Positions 1-6,820 of a DNA stretch of 10,134 bases are shown here, piece after piece. Where the stretch lies: the NCBI GenBank assembly GCA_043818215.1, contig JBDRGC010000282.1, positions 1 to 10,134 of the forward strand, given 5' to 3'. The translations under genes were made by a program, and so were the position numbers. Every line of letters starts with the position of its first letter. The stretch's first letter is position 1. The notes under the pieces were generated by a model that had not been told where the DNA came from, made no database searches, and saw nothing but the letters and a program-made list of their open reading frames with translations. The DNA is from JBDRGC01 sp043818215. Its GTDB lineage: Bacteria; Chloroflexota; Anaerolineae; Anaerolineales; UBA11858.

Positions 1-17
1 GCGACTTTGCCGGCCGA

Positions 18-46
18 ACCGGGAATTGCTGCCGTCCCTCCGAGCT
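18..46 (+). repeat. Direct repeat, copy 1, with core inverted relative to copy 2
   Basis: Bases 18-30 (accgggaattgct) recur exactly at 143-155, and 42-46 (gagct) recur at 167-171, all at a spacing of 125. The 11 bases between these flanks (31-41, gccgtccctcc) are not repeated directly. They appear in copy 2 as their reverse complement with one mismatch (156-166, ggagggacgga). So two 29-base units share flanks in the same direction and carry a middle in opposite orientations. No gene is visible here. Function unknown. Confidence 0.7.
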
Positions 47-90
47 TACTCAACCGGCGCTACACTCAAATTTAGAAATGGGCAAGTTAT
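47..90 (+). repeat. Imperfect direct repeat, copy 1 (partner at 335-377)
   Basis: Bases 47-61 (tactcaaccggcgct) match 335-349 with one mismatch, and 82-90 (gcaagttat) match 369-377 exactly. The two pairs lie 288 and 287 bases apart. The sequence between the matching blocks has diverged. It appears to be an old duplicated intergenic segment, directly adjoining the core-inverted repeat at 18-46. Confidence 0.5.
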
Positions 91-142
91 GAGCAAACTG
101 CAAATATCCGCTTTCTTCTTTCTCACAGAGTAGGTGAACCAT

Positions 143-171
143 ACCGGGAATTGCTGGAGGGACGGAGAGCT
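143..171 (+). repeat. Direct repeat, copy 2, core inverted
   Basis: Second unit of the pair that starts at base 18. The flanks are in the same orientation as in copy 1, and the 11-base core (156-166) is the reverse complement of that in copy 1 at 10 of 11 positions. Because the cores are complementary, 32-41 and 156-165 could also pair as a 10-base stem closing a loop of 114 bases, so a purely structural explanation is possible. Confidence 0.7.
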
Positions 172-181
172 GTATACCTAT

Positions 182-332
182 GCAGGCACTGCGCACCTGC
201 ACCGAACGCAGGTACGGTGTCGAAACCAAGCGGGGCGTGAAAATGAGCTAATTTGCCTTAATCCGCTGGGTTTCGACACTTGCGCCACACGCAGTGCAGG
301 TGTACGCTCCGGCACTAAAAACGTGTGCCTGC
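182..332. repeat. Nested imperfect palindrome (possible cruciform or structured element)
   Basis: Three sets of complementary arms are nested about a common centre. They are gcaggcac at 182-189 with gtgcctgc at 325-332, cacctgcac at 194-202 with gtgcaggtg at 294-302, and gtgtcgaaacc at 217-227 with ggtttcgacac at 269-279. The innermost arm is extended by agcgg/ccgct (229-233/263-267) after one mismatch. The two unpaired stretches between the second and third arms are both 14 bases long, so the middle of the structure is symmetric. No coding frame is convincing here. It may be a decayed mobile element end, a recombination site or a structured RNA; nothing decides between these. Confidence 0.5.
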
Positions 333-334
333 GC

Positions 335-377
335 TACTCAACCAGCGCTCGCGTTAGGATTCAAACGCGCAAGTTAT
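335..377 (+). repeat. Imperfect direct repeat, copy 2 (partner at 47-90)
   Basis: This is the partner of the block at 47-90. It has conserved ends and a diverged centre, and lies just before the decayed PIN-domain remnant. The two copies bracket the nested palindrome at 182-332, so the whole 47-377 segment could be a degenerate non-autonomous element. This grouping is inference. Confidence 0.45.
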
Positions 378-381
378 TTAA

Positions 382-600
382 TTCTCGTTCCTAAATTGTT
401 TTCAGTCGGGGGAACTGATCATATCGGTCGTGACGGCGGCAGAACTGCTCGTGGGCTGCCGCAATCGTCGAGAATAAACGTTGATCGTAAAAGAACTCAG
501 CTTGTATCCGATGGTGTGGATTTCTAGTGACATTTCCCAAACGGCCTGGGAGTGGTACCGTCAATTCCATCTGAGCCATCGAGAAAGGGGATGCTGCTAG
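382..600 (+). pseudogene. Decayed VapC-like PIN-domain toxin remnant
   Basis: Reading from 382 in one frame gives a stretch containing GELIISVVTAAELLVGCRNR, then RE, a stop codon at 475-477, and then in the same frame VKELSLYPMVWISSDIS followed by QTAWEWYRQFHLSH before the next stop at 598-600. This matches the middle of VapC-family PIN ribonucleases, which show S-x-x-x-AEL-x-x-G-x-RN-x-xE, a region around P-x-VW, and YHLSH-x-x-G-x-LDALIAA. In the neighbouring frame the bases after 585 give GMLLE, like the expected G-x-LD motif, which suggests a frameshift. The N-terminal acidic part (usually near residues 4-8) and the C-terminal catalytic acid are absent, and no antitoxin gene is visible. 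It cannot make an active toxin. The family call rests on pattern recognition only. Confidence 0.65.
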
Positions 601-669
601 AGTGGAAAACGATCAGGAGGATCGGTAGTTGGGGGAGTTGTAAACTCGAAACCGCACTCCGAGAATTCA

Positions 670-678
670 TGGTAAAAT
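670..678 (+). promoter_or_regulatory. Possible extended -10 promoter for a leaderless mRNA
   Basis: The sequence TGG-TAAAAT at 670-678 resembles the extended -10 pattern TGn-TATAAT. Transcription would begin about 7 bases downstream, at or next to the A of the ATG at 685. There is no Shine-Dalgarno sequence before this ATG and no good -35 box at the usual distance, which fits an extended -10 promoter and a leaderless transcript. A three-codon ORF (677-688) overlaps the start as ATGA. Sequence match only; tentative. Confidence 0.35.
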
Positions 679-684
679 GCAGCT

Positions 685-1833
685 ATGATAAACCGCCCTT
701 TTTACCTTGAAAGACTGTCCACGGCGATCCATCGCTCACCCATCACCGCTCTCTTAGGCCCCCGTCAGTGTGGCAAGACAACCCTGGTGCGTTTGTTCTC
801 TGAAGAACGAGGCGCAACTTTCTTCGACCTGGAATCCTACCCTGACCAACGCCGGTTGGAGAATCCAGAATTGGTTTTGGGATCACTCGAAGGCTTAGTG
901 ATATTGGATGAGATCCAAATCATGCCAGGTTTATTTCAGGTTTTGCGCGTCCTCGTAGACCGCCCAGAAAATAAAGCCCGTTTTCTCATCCTCGGCAGCG
1001 CCTCACCGACCATCATCAAGACCGCCTCAGAAAGCCTGTCTGGCAGAGTCGAATTCATCGAGTTGAACGGTTTCGATCTTTCCGAGACGGGCGAAGATGC
1101 CTGGGAGACCCTCTGGCTGCGAGGCGGTTTTCCACGCGCTTACCTGGCTGAAACCGGGGGTGACAGCCTGGCCTGGCGTGAAGGTTTTATGCGCACTTTT
1201 CTGGAACGCGACATCCCCCAACTGGGGATCAATATCCCCGCCATCGCTATGCGCCGGTTCTGGACTATGTTGGCCCACTATCATGGACAGACCTGGAACG
1301 CCTCGGAACTGGCGCGCTCGATGGGATTATCGGACAAGACCGTGCGATCTTATCTCGATATTCTCAGCGGGACATTCATGGTGCGCCAGTTACAGCCCTG
1401 GTTCGAAAACCTGGGCAGACGGCAGGTTAAATCTCCCAAAATCTATCTGCGGGATAGCGGCCTTTTGCACAGCCTGCTGGATATCCCCGACCGGCACACC
1501 CTGTTGGGGCATCCGAAGATCGGCGCTTCCTGGGAAGGTTACGTGATCGAACAGGTACTGCAAACCGTTCGGCCCTCCCAGGCTTATTTTTGGGCCACTC
1601 ACAGCGGAGCAGAAATCGACCTGGTATTCCCCCATCATGGGAAGAAATATGGAGTGGAAGTCAAGTTCAACGAAGCCCCCAAGATCACAGCTTCCATGAG
1701 AACTGCCCTCTCGGATTTAGCTCTGGAACACCTGTGGGTCATCTACCCTGGCCAGCATATCTATCCGGTCGATGAGCGTATCAGCGTCTGGCCTTCGAAA
1801 GAAATTACTCGATTACCTGTTGCGTCTGTTTGA
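685..1833 (+). CDS. AAA+ ATPase with DUF4143 (PD-(D/E)xK-like) C-terminal region
   Basis: A 382-residue protein of the widespread 'ATP-binding protein, AAA_14 plus DUF4143' family. It shows a Walker A motif (GPRQCGKTT, 25-33), Walker B (LVILDEIQ, 71-78), a sensor-1-like strand ending GSASP (104-108) and a following LSGR (118-121). Residues about 203-235 look like a winged helix (ASELARSMGLSDKTVRSYL). The C-terminal part has WEGYVIE (283-289, E285), GAEIDLV (308-314, D312) and GVEVKFN (323-329, E325 and K327), the E...D...ExK layout of PD-(D/E)xK nuclease-like folds, with all these residues present. Length is normal for the family and the protein is probably cytoplasmic. No function is firmly established for the family; a role in defence or in a DNA/toxin-like system is only suggested. 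The next gene starts 14 bases after the stop, so they are probably co-transcribed. The ATG at 685 lacks an SD sequence and may be read leaderlessly. Confidence 0.9.
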   Translation: MINRPFYLERLSTAIHRSPITALLGPRQCGKTTLVRLFSEERGATFFDLESYPDQRRLENPELVLGSLEGLVILDEIQIMPGLFQVLRVLVDRPENKARFLILGSASPTIIKTASESLSGRVEFIELNGFDLSETGEDAWETLWLRGGFPRAYLAETGGDSLAWREGFMRTFLERDIPQLGINIPAIAMRRFWTMLAHYHGQTWNASELARSMGLSDKTVRSYLDILSGTFMVRQLQPWFENLGRRQVKSPKIYLRDSGLLHSLLDIPDRHTLLGHPKIGASWEGYVIEQVLQTVRPSQAYFWATHSGAEIDLVFPHHGKKYGVEVKFNEAPKITASMRTALSDLALEHLWVIYPGQHIYPVDERISVWPSKEITRLPVASV

Positions 1834-1847
1834 CCAAAGGATAGCAC

Positions 1848-3032
1848 ATGAACTTCAAAAAAGAATTAGCAACCGAAATTCAAAACGCCCGGCAGGATGG
1901 TATCGATGCCTCGGAGATTTGGGATTTATTCGAAAACGCCACACCCGAACAACAGGCGATGATCTTTGTTCACACCCTGGAAGCTGGCCTGCTCGATGAT
2001 GAATATGCCTTCGAATTTCTGACCACCATTCGCGGAGATATCGACCCAGTCACACCAGAAGGATGGGCGTACTACACCGACCTTTTGGATCGACTGCGGG
2101 AAGAGGATCCCAAACTTTTTCAAGATTCAAGCCATCATTATCATCGTGATCTGATCAGTTTTGCGATCATCGAAGGTCGTTGGGAAGAATTATCTGCCTT
2201 GCTGACCCCTTACCTTTTAGGAGAACACCTTGATCTATTCACAATGATCATCGCCCAATTGAAGTATCATGGTCAGGTCAGGACATTGGTTGATGCTATG
2301 ACAACCGCCTGGCCAAAACTCAAGGATTCGACCAAATACGTCGCTTGGGCCAGCGAGGAGTTTGCGGGCACGTTAATGGAATTGATGCTGGTCGACTACC
2401 TGCAAACAACAGCTGAGCACCGTCCCAATGATCCCAAATTCCTGGAGGCCACCGCCTTCCTGCTCCCTTGGAAAGAAGGCTGGTTGGACTGGTTCGTTCC
2501 AACGGTCACACAGACTAAGTCCACCGATTGGTGCCGCGCGGATTTTTCTGAGGATGCAGGTTCTGAACCGTGGCGGCACAAGTTTTCTACGATGCAGGTA
2601 GAATTCATTGCTGCCCAGTGGCGGGCCGGTGTGCCGCTGACACGCGGTTTGCTGGCATGGGATAAATGGAGTGAACTCTTTCATGCTCAGTTTGAAGCCG
2701 TTATTAAATCCCAAAAACGTCATAAGCGTGGACAAAAGGCGAAAGTTATATCGTTGTCTCGATATTTTATTCCCCAGGCAAGAAAATTGGATAAAATTTT
2801 AGGGGAATCATTCTCCCTTTTGGGAGGGGAACCCTATGAAGTAGCCGCAGCCCTGGAACTCATCCCTGCCTATTTAGATTTTCTCGAAGGTTTTGGACTG
2901 ATCCAACCCAGTGAAAAGCAGCAGGCCATCCAACAGATCAGACCCCTGGTTGAGCAGATACCCAGGATATTGGAATACTACAACACCGACCCGGTAGCAA
3001 TCAAAAACATGTTGGCAGCCTGGATAGGATGA
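1848..3032 (+). CDS. Hypothetical helical protein, co-transcribed with the DUF4143 ATPase
   Basis: A 394-residue protein that I do not recognise. The start ATG has a good Shine-Dalgarno AAAGGA at 1836-1841, six bases away, and sits 14 bases after the stop of the upstream ATPase gene, which indicates an operon. The sequence looks soluble and largely alpha-helical, with many Leu, Ala, Glu and Trp residues and no signal peptide or membrane segment. Several stretches (for example 30-60, 110-150 and 340-390) resemble helical hairpins of TPR- or HEAT-like repeats, though no consensus repeat is clear. Near residues 290-300 there is a basic patch (KSQKRHKRGQKAK) that could bind nucleic acid. No catalytic motif is apparent. 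The reading frame stays open and plausibly coding after the TGA (see 3033-3203), so the native protein may once have been longer, or a third gene followed. Confidence 0.85.
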   Translation: MNFKKELATEIQNARQDGIDASEIWDLFENATPEQQAMIFVHTLEAGLLDDEYAFEFLTTIRGDIDPVTPEGWAYYTDLLDRLREEDPKLFQDSSHHYHRDLISFAIIEGRWEELSALLTPYLLGEHLDLFTMIIAQLKYHGQVRTLVDAMTTAWPKLKDSTKYVAWASEEFAGTLMELMLVDYLQTTAEHRPNDPKFLEATAFLLPWKEGWLDWFVPTVTQTKSTDWCRADFSEDAGSEPWRHKFSTMQVEFIAAQWRAGVPLTRGLLAWDKWSELFHAQFEAVIKSQKRHKRGQKAKVISLSRYFIPQARKLDKILGESFSLLGGEPYEVAAALELIPAYLDFLEGFGLIQPSEKQQAIQQIRPLVEQIPRILEYYNTDPVAIKNMLAAWIG

Positions 3033-3203
3033 AAACAAAATCTTGATCAGGTCAAACCCCTGGCTCCGAAGGGGGATTATCCCCGAATCTTGAAATACCA
3101 CTGCGAAACACCACCCCAATACCCAGACTATGATGAAGAGACCGGCGGATTGAATTGGGTGTGTTTCATTTCATTTGAGATCACCAGACCTGCCAGGTTT
3201 TAG
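3033..3203 (+). pseudogene. Broken coding remnant after the hypothetical gene
   Basis: Directly after the TGA at 3030-3032 the same frame stays open for 56 codons to a TAG at 3201-3203. Its translation looks like real protein: it contains LAPKGDYPRILKYHCETPPQ and then YPDYDEETGGLNWV. No start codon lies in this frame close to its beginning. An ATG at 3029-3031 overlaps the upstream stop as ATGA but is one base out of phase, and reaches a stop after five codons (MKTKS). So the piece is either a third gene with a one-base shift in the A-rich start (ATGAAAACAAAA), or a C-terminal extension of the preceding protein cut off by a stop codon. Its last part lies in the inverted-repeat insertion. With the insertion removed the frame would instead end NWDPHRHLGV then stop. 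Family unknown. Confidence 0.5.
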
Positions 3204-3319
3204 GAGAGGTTTTTTGAACGCTCGTGTCTCCTGGAAGCCTTGCTCTCCACTTTTACCAACCACCAGCGAAAACCTGGCAGGTCTTTCAAATCGTTTGAAA
3301 TATACCCAATTGAATTGGG
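3149..3319. mobile_element. MITE-like inverted-repeat insertion with 11-base flanking repeats
   Basis: The 11 bases attgaattggg occur at 3149-3159 and again at 3309-3319, like a target-site duplication. The 149 bases between them are built as an inverted repeat. Perfect 16-base arms (agacctgccaggtttt, 3186-3201; complement at 3269-3284) lie inside weaker AT-rich arms, and the ends pair as aattgggt/acccaatt (3153-3160/3304-3311). A further short stem is ggagag/ctctcc (3203-3208/3243-3248), and the right arm includes a perfect small hairpin (tttcaaa/tttgaaa, 3284-3300). No transposase is encoded, so if mobile it is non-autonomous. It interrupts a coding remnant. The right repeat is also part of a 15-base palindrome (3305-3319), so the duplication could be structural. 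It might double as a transcription terminator or RNA processing site between the convergent units, but it lacks a plain stem plus T-run. Confidence 0.5.
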
Positions 3320-3475
3320 ATCCGCACCGACACTTGGGGGTGTAAAAGACTCAACGAGATCGGAAAACACCGTCCTCGCCCTGGGAAACCTGGTGCCTGA
3401 GAAGCAGCGCGGCATGATGAATGCGTTGTTTACGGCGGGTGATGTGGCGAAGGGGGATGATGCAGGTAATTACCG

Positions 3476-3494
3476 CCGACTACCGACTACCGAC
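3476..3494 (+). repeat. Heptamer tandem repeat (ccgacta, 2.7 copies)
   Basis: The 7-base unit ccgacta occurs at 3476-3482 and 3483-3489 and is followed by ccgac at 3490-3494. Short intergenic heptamer repeats are known from cyanobacterial and some other genomes. Here it lies in the non-coding gap between the two convergent gene units, in the same gap as a second 7-periodic tract at 3565-3606. Confidence 0.55.
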
Positions 3495-3564
3495 CGCTCC
3501 CATGCGGGCATGCCCAGCTGTGAGACAATCCGTCAATTGCTGTTCCAATTGCCCGATTCCGGTG

Positions 3565-3606
3565 GTCTGCTGTCTGCGGTCTTCCGTCTGCGCTCTGCCG
3601 TCAGAT
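3565..3606 (+). repeat. Degenerate heptamer tandem repeat (gtctgcn, six units)
   Basis: The sequence divides cleanly into 7-base units: gtctgct, gtctgcg, gtcttcc, gtctgcg, ctctgcc and a more diverged gtcagat. It ends 12 bases from the stop codon of hsdR. It shares the 7-base period, but not the unit sequence, with the tract at 3476. The gap from 3320 to 3618 shows nothing else firm apart from small palindromes (gggcatgccc at 3506-3515, paired caattg at 3534-3539 and 3546-3551) and a possible coding remnant at about 3357-3475. No convincing intrinsic terminator was found for either convergent unit. Confidence 0.6.
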
Positions 3607-3618
3607 AATGTGCGCCTT

Positions 3619-6600
3619 TTACGGTATTGCGTAAATACTCTTCCCATCCCCATAATACGAGTCATACACATGCTGATAAACAACCTGGCACTTTTGCGCA
3701 TAAATATCTGCATCATAAGTTTCGGGCAGTTTATCTAAAAACTCTTGGATTGCCAGTTGGACCGCTGCCCGGCTTTGTTGACGCTTGCGCCAATCGAGCA
3801 CTAATCGTTCGGCCTTGAGGGTGTCAAGCAGTTTGCGAGCGACGGCTTTGACTTCTTCCAATTCTTTGCGGCCTAATTTAGGTGCCGGCCTGGTGAGCAG
3901 GTCGAAGAGCGCTAACTCTTCTTCACTGAGCTGTTCTGCTATACCACGCTGTTCTTCTTCGTTCAGGCTTTGGGCGAATGAAAGCAATTCGGCATAAACC
4001 GCATCCACATTTTTAGCCCCGGCATTGTATTCGTCTATCAATTCCTGAAATTTCTGATAGTAATTCATGCGGCTTTTGTTGAGCCGGATCATCTGGGCCA
4101 ATTTACTGTTGATCTTGCCGCGCAGTTTCTCTACTTCGATGCGTTTGCGGCTTTTGGCAAATTGCGCTTCGAGTGCTTCGAAATCAATTCTGCTCAAGTC
4201 GAGATATTGACCACCGGATGCGGGTTCTCGAATAACATAACCCTTGGGGGCAATCGAATCGTCCAACAAATCTTCCACATCCCCCATAATGTCAGAAATG
4301 TCCGCTGGAGGCGTCAGGTTGCGGATTTTATCGGCAATGACCGTGATGGCTTTGCGATCCACGCCAAACTGATTGGCAGCCGGGTCAGGCAAGATGGCTT
4401 TGAATAGACGGTCAACATCCCCGGCCAGAGTGAGATAACCCCGTTTAGTATCGTCATTGACCAAAATAGCATCCACACCATCATCCAGGATGGCGACTGC
4501 TGAGAAACTGCGCGTATCTTCAGCGGCGGCTTGGATTGCGTCAAGCTCAACTCCCAGGTCAGATAAGTATTCTCTGGTTTCCTGGATAGCGGCTTCTAAC
4601 TCTTCGACCAGGGCACCTTTGGTTTCCACGGGCAGGTCGCCCTTTCCGACCCCACCGCCGGAAGCGGTTCCATAAATTGCCAGGGCGCGCTGAAGGTTAC
4701 CGAATACGCCGATATAATCGACAATCAAACCATTGACCTTTTCACCCCACACCCGATTGGCGCGGGCAATGGTCTGCATCAGGGTATGGTTGCGCATGGG
4801 TTTGTCGAGATAAATAGTGGAGCAACTGGGCACATCGAAACCCGTCATCCACATGGCACAGACAAAGACAATGCGGAAGGGATCATCTGGGTCTTTGAAT
4901 TTGGTATCCAGGTCTTCTTCCAGCATCCGCCGGCGGTGGGGACGAATATCCAACCCCTTCTCTTCCATGATGGAGATTTCGTTCTGACCCGGGGAGACAA
5001 CCACGGCCATGTCGGTCTCTTGCATAATTTCGACCGTGGCTTCCAAATCGGGGAGGTCGAATTCGTCACAATTCTCCAGTTCAGCCTGAAGATAGGCCAG
5101 GTGCATTTTCCAGTATTTGCTCACCTTATCGTACATGCTTACGGCGGTGGCTTTATCGACACAAACTACCATCGCTTTCCCATGAAATCCGCGCCCCATG
5201 AAGTGCAGAATAATATCTTCGGCGACTTTCTCCAGACGGTCGTTACGCGTGATGAGATGGTATTCACGCGAGAACTCACGTTCGAGTCTGGCTTCTTGAG
5301 CATCGTCGAGTTCGGCATCTTCCAAAAGACGCTCCATATCCTGGTTGAGATTCTCGTTGGTAAGTTGCAGTTCAGGAATGCGATTCTCGTAATACAGGGG
5401 AACGGTGGCGTTATCTTCCACCGATTGGGCGAAGTTGTAGATGCTGACATATTTGCCAAAAACATCCTTTGTGCGCTCTTCGCCAATCATCAGCGGAGTG
5501 CCGGTAAAAGCCAGGAATGCGGCGTGCGGCAGGGCGTTGCGCATGTTGAGGGCCAGGATGTCATACTGGGAGCGGTGGGCTTCATCGGTGAGCACGATGA
5601 TGTCAGAACGTTCGGAGAGCATGGGGTAAGTTTCCCCTATTTCCGTGTGGAACTTCTGGATGAGGGTGAAAACATAACGGTGGTCTTCCACTTCCAGCAA
5701 TTGCTTGAGATGCTCCCCGCTCTGGGCACGGACGCGCTCTTCCGGTACGGTGACCGCTCCCACACCAGCAAAGTTCTTGTAAATCTGGTCGTCTAAATCC
5801 CTGCGGTCGGTAATGATGACGAATGTCCAGTTGCCGGGTAGTTGGCGGAGTACCTTTTGGGCGAAGAAAATCATCGAGTAGGATTTGCCGCTGCCCTGTG
5901 TATGCCAGAAGACACCCAGTTTGCCCTGATTTTCGCGGAGCCGCTGAACAGCATCAAAGGCATTATTCGTGCCCAGATATTGATGGTTCTTGGCAACCAG
6001 TTTTTGCAAACCACCCTGTTTTTCTGCAAAGAGGGTGAAGTTTTCGACTATATCCAGCAGGCGCGCCGGCTGGCAGATACCCCGGATAGCCGTCTCTAAT
6101 GAGACAATCCCTTCTTCGCCTTCAGCGTTGATTTTCTTCCACTCGTTGAAATGTTCCCAAGGGGCGGTGATGCTGCCCACCCGCGTGGCACTGCCATTGG
6201 AAATGATGAGTACGGCGTTGTACCAGAACAGGTAGGGAATGGTGTCTTTATAATCCCGCAGGTTCTTTTTATAGCCGTTTATCAAGTGGACGTGAGTGGT
6301 TTTCAACTCGACAAAAATCAGCGGAATGCCGTTGACGAAACCGATCAAATCAGGCCGGCGGCTGTGTAAATCCCCCGACACCCAGAACTGGGAAGCCAGG
6401 AAGTAATCGTTATTTTTGGGGTTTTTCCAGTCGATGAGATAGACGGTCTCGAAAGATTCGTTCCCTTCGGTATCCCGAAAGGTTACTTTGACCCCCTCCT
6501 TGAGCAGTTGGTAGACTTCGCGGTTGGCGTGCGCCATGCTAATCAGTGAGCGGTCACGGGTGAGTTCTTCGATGGCTAGTTGCAGGGCTTCCGAGGGCAG

Positions 6601-6792
6601 ACCAGGGTTCAGGCATTCGAGTGCCGGTTGCAGGCGCGAGAGCAAAACCACTTCGCTGGGTGCTTCGCGGCCCAGGCTGCCCTGGGGGCCGAAGATTTCA
6701 TGGTAGCAATCCGCGGTTTGCCAGCCTAATTCCGCGAATAGAGCGATTGCAGGTTGCTCGACGAGGGAGTCTTCGGAGTAATTTGGTTTCAT
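3619..6792 (-). CDS. hsdR: Type I restriction enzyme, R subunit (HsdR)
   Basis: A 1057-residue motor and nuclease subunit of a type I restriction-modification complex. It uses ATP to pull DNA and cuts distant from the recognition site. In order: an N-terminal HSDR_N region beginning EDSLVEQPAIALFAELGW; the endonuclease core with RPDLIGF (146-152, D148) and VELK (161-164, E162, K164); Walker A TQGSGKS (298-304); the DEAH box (403-406); TGTP (430-433); TGFDVP (650-655); and motif VI QTIARANRV (673-681). A helical C-terminal part follows, for contact with HsdM. All catalytic residues seen are intact and the length is usual. The frame is open further upstream, to 6945, but that would overlap darG by 125 bases. 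The ATG at 6792, preceded by AAGGGG and giving the family-typical N-terminus, is preferred. It lies 28 bases after darG, so it is probably in the same operon. No hsdM gene lies in the window. Confidence 0.95.
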   Translation of the reverse strand: MKPNYSEDSLVEQPAIALFAELGWQTADCYHEIFGPQGSLGREAPSEVVLLSRLQPALECLNPGLPSEALQLAIEELTRDRSLISMAHANREVYQLLKEGVKVTFRDTEGNESFETVYLIDWKNPKNNDYFLASQFWVSGDLHSRRPDLIGFVNGIPLIFVELKTTHVHLINGYKKNLRDYKDTIPYLFWYNAVLIISNGSATRVGSITAPWEHFNEWKKINAEGEEGIVSLETAIRGICQPARLLDIVENFTLFAEKQGGLQKLVAKNHQYLGTNNAFDAVQRLRENQGKLGVFWHTQGSGKSYSMIFFAQKVLRQLPGNWTFVIITDRRDLDDQIYKNFAGVGAVTVPEERVRAQSGEHLKQLLEVEDHRYVFTLIQKFHTEIGETYPMLSERSDIIVLTDEAHRSQYDILALNMRNALPHAAFLAFTGTPLMIGEERTKDVFGKYVSIYNFAQSVEDNATVPLYYENRIPELQLTNENLNQDMERLLEDAELDDAQEARLEREFSREYHLITRNDRLEKVAEDIILHFMGRGFHGKAMVVCVDKATAVSMYDKVSKYWKMHLAYLQAELENCDEFDLPDLEATVEIMQETDMAVVVSPGQNEISIMEEKGLDIRPHRRRMLEEDLDTKFKDPDDPFRIVFVCAMWMTGFDVPSCSTIYLDKPMRNHTLMQTIARANRVWGEKVNGLIVDYIGVFGNLQRALAIYGTASGGGVGKGDLPVETKGALVEELEAAIQETREYLSDLGVELDAIQAAAEDTRSFSAVAILDDGVDAILVNDDTKRGYLTLAGDVDRLFKAILPDPAANQFGVDRKAITVIADKIRNLTPPADISDIMGDVEDLLDDSIAPKGYVIREPASGGQYLDLSRIDFEALEAQFAKSRKRIEVEKLRGKINSKLAQMIRLNKSRMNYYQKFQELIDEYNAGAKNVDAVYAELLSFAQSLNEEEQRGIAEQLSEEELALFDLLTRPAPKLGRKELEEVKAVARKLLDTLKAERLVLDWRKRQQSRAAVQLAIQEFLDKLPETYDADIYAQKCQVVYQHVYDSYYGDGKSIYAIP

Positions 6793-6820
6793 TTTTGATA
6801 TCGCCCCTTGCAGAAAAAAA

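Noticed and set aside
335..360. Integron attC-like core sites (actcaac ... gttagga)
   Set aside because: One end fits RYYYAAC, but the other fails GTTRRRY at its last base, the interval is far too short, and no integrase or cassette array is visible.
391..579. Minus-strand ORF of 62 codons
   Set aside because: It is the antisense of the PIN-domain remnant, with no SD and no recognisable motif.
610..624. Hairpin with AGGAG in its loop (cgatc/gatcg) as a regulated ribosome site
   Set aside because: The only start near it, TTG at 629-631, meets a stop after four codons, so no gene would use it.
3072..3084. Intrinsic terminator after the hypothetical gene (gggga-tta-tcccc)
   Set aside because: The stem is only five pairs, there is no T-run after it, and it lies within a coding-like frame.
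4786..5796. Long + strand open frame of 336 codons
   Set aside because: It lies entirely antisense to the helicase part of hsdR and its sequence has no recognisable domain; it is a shadow of the real gene.
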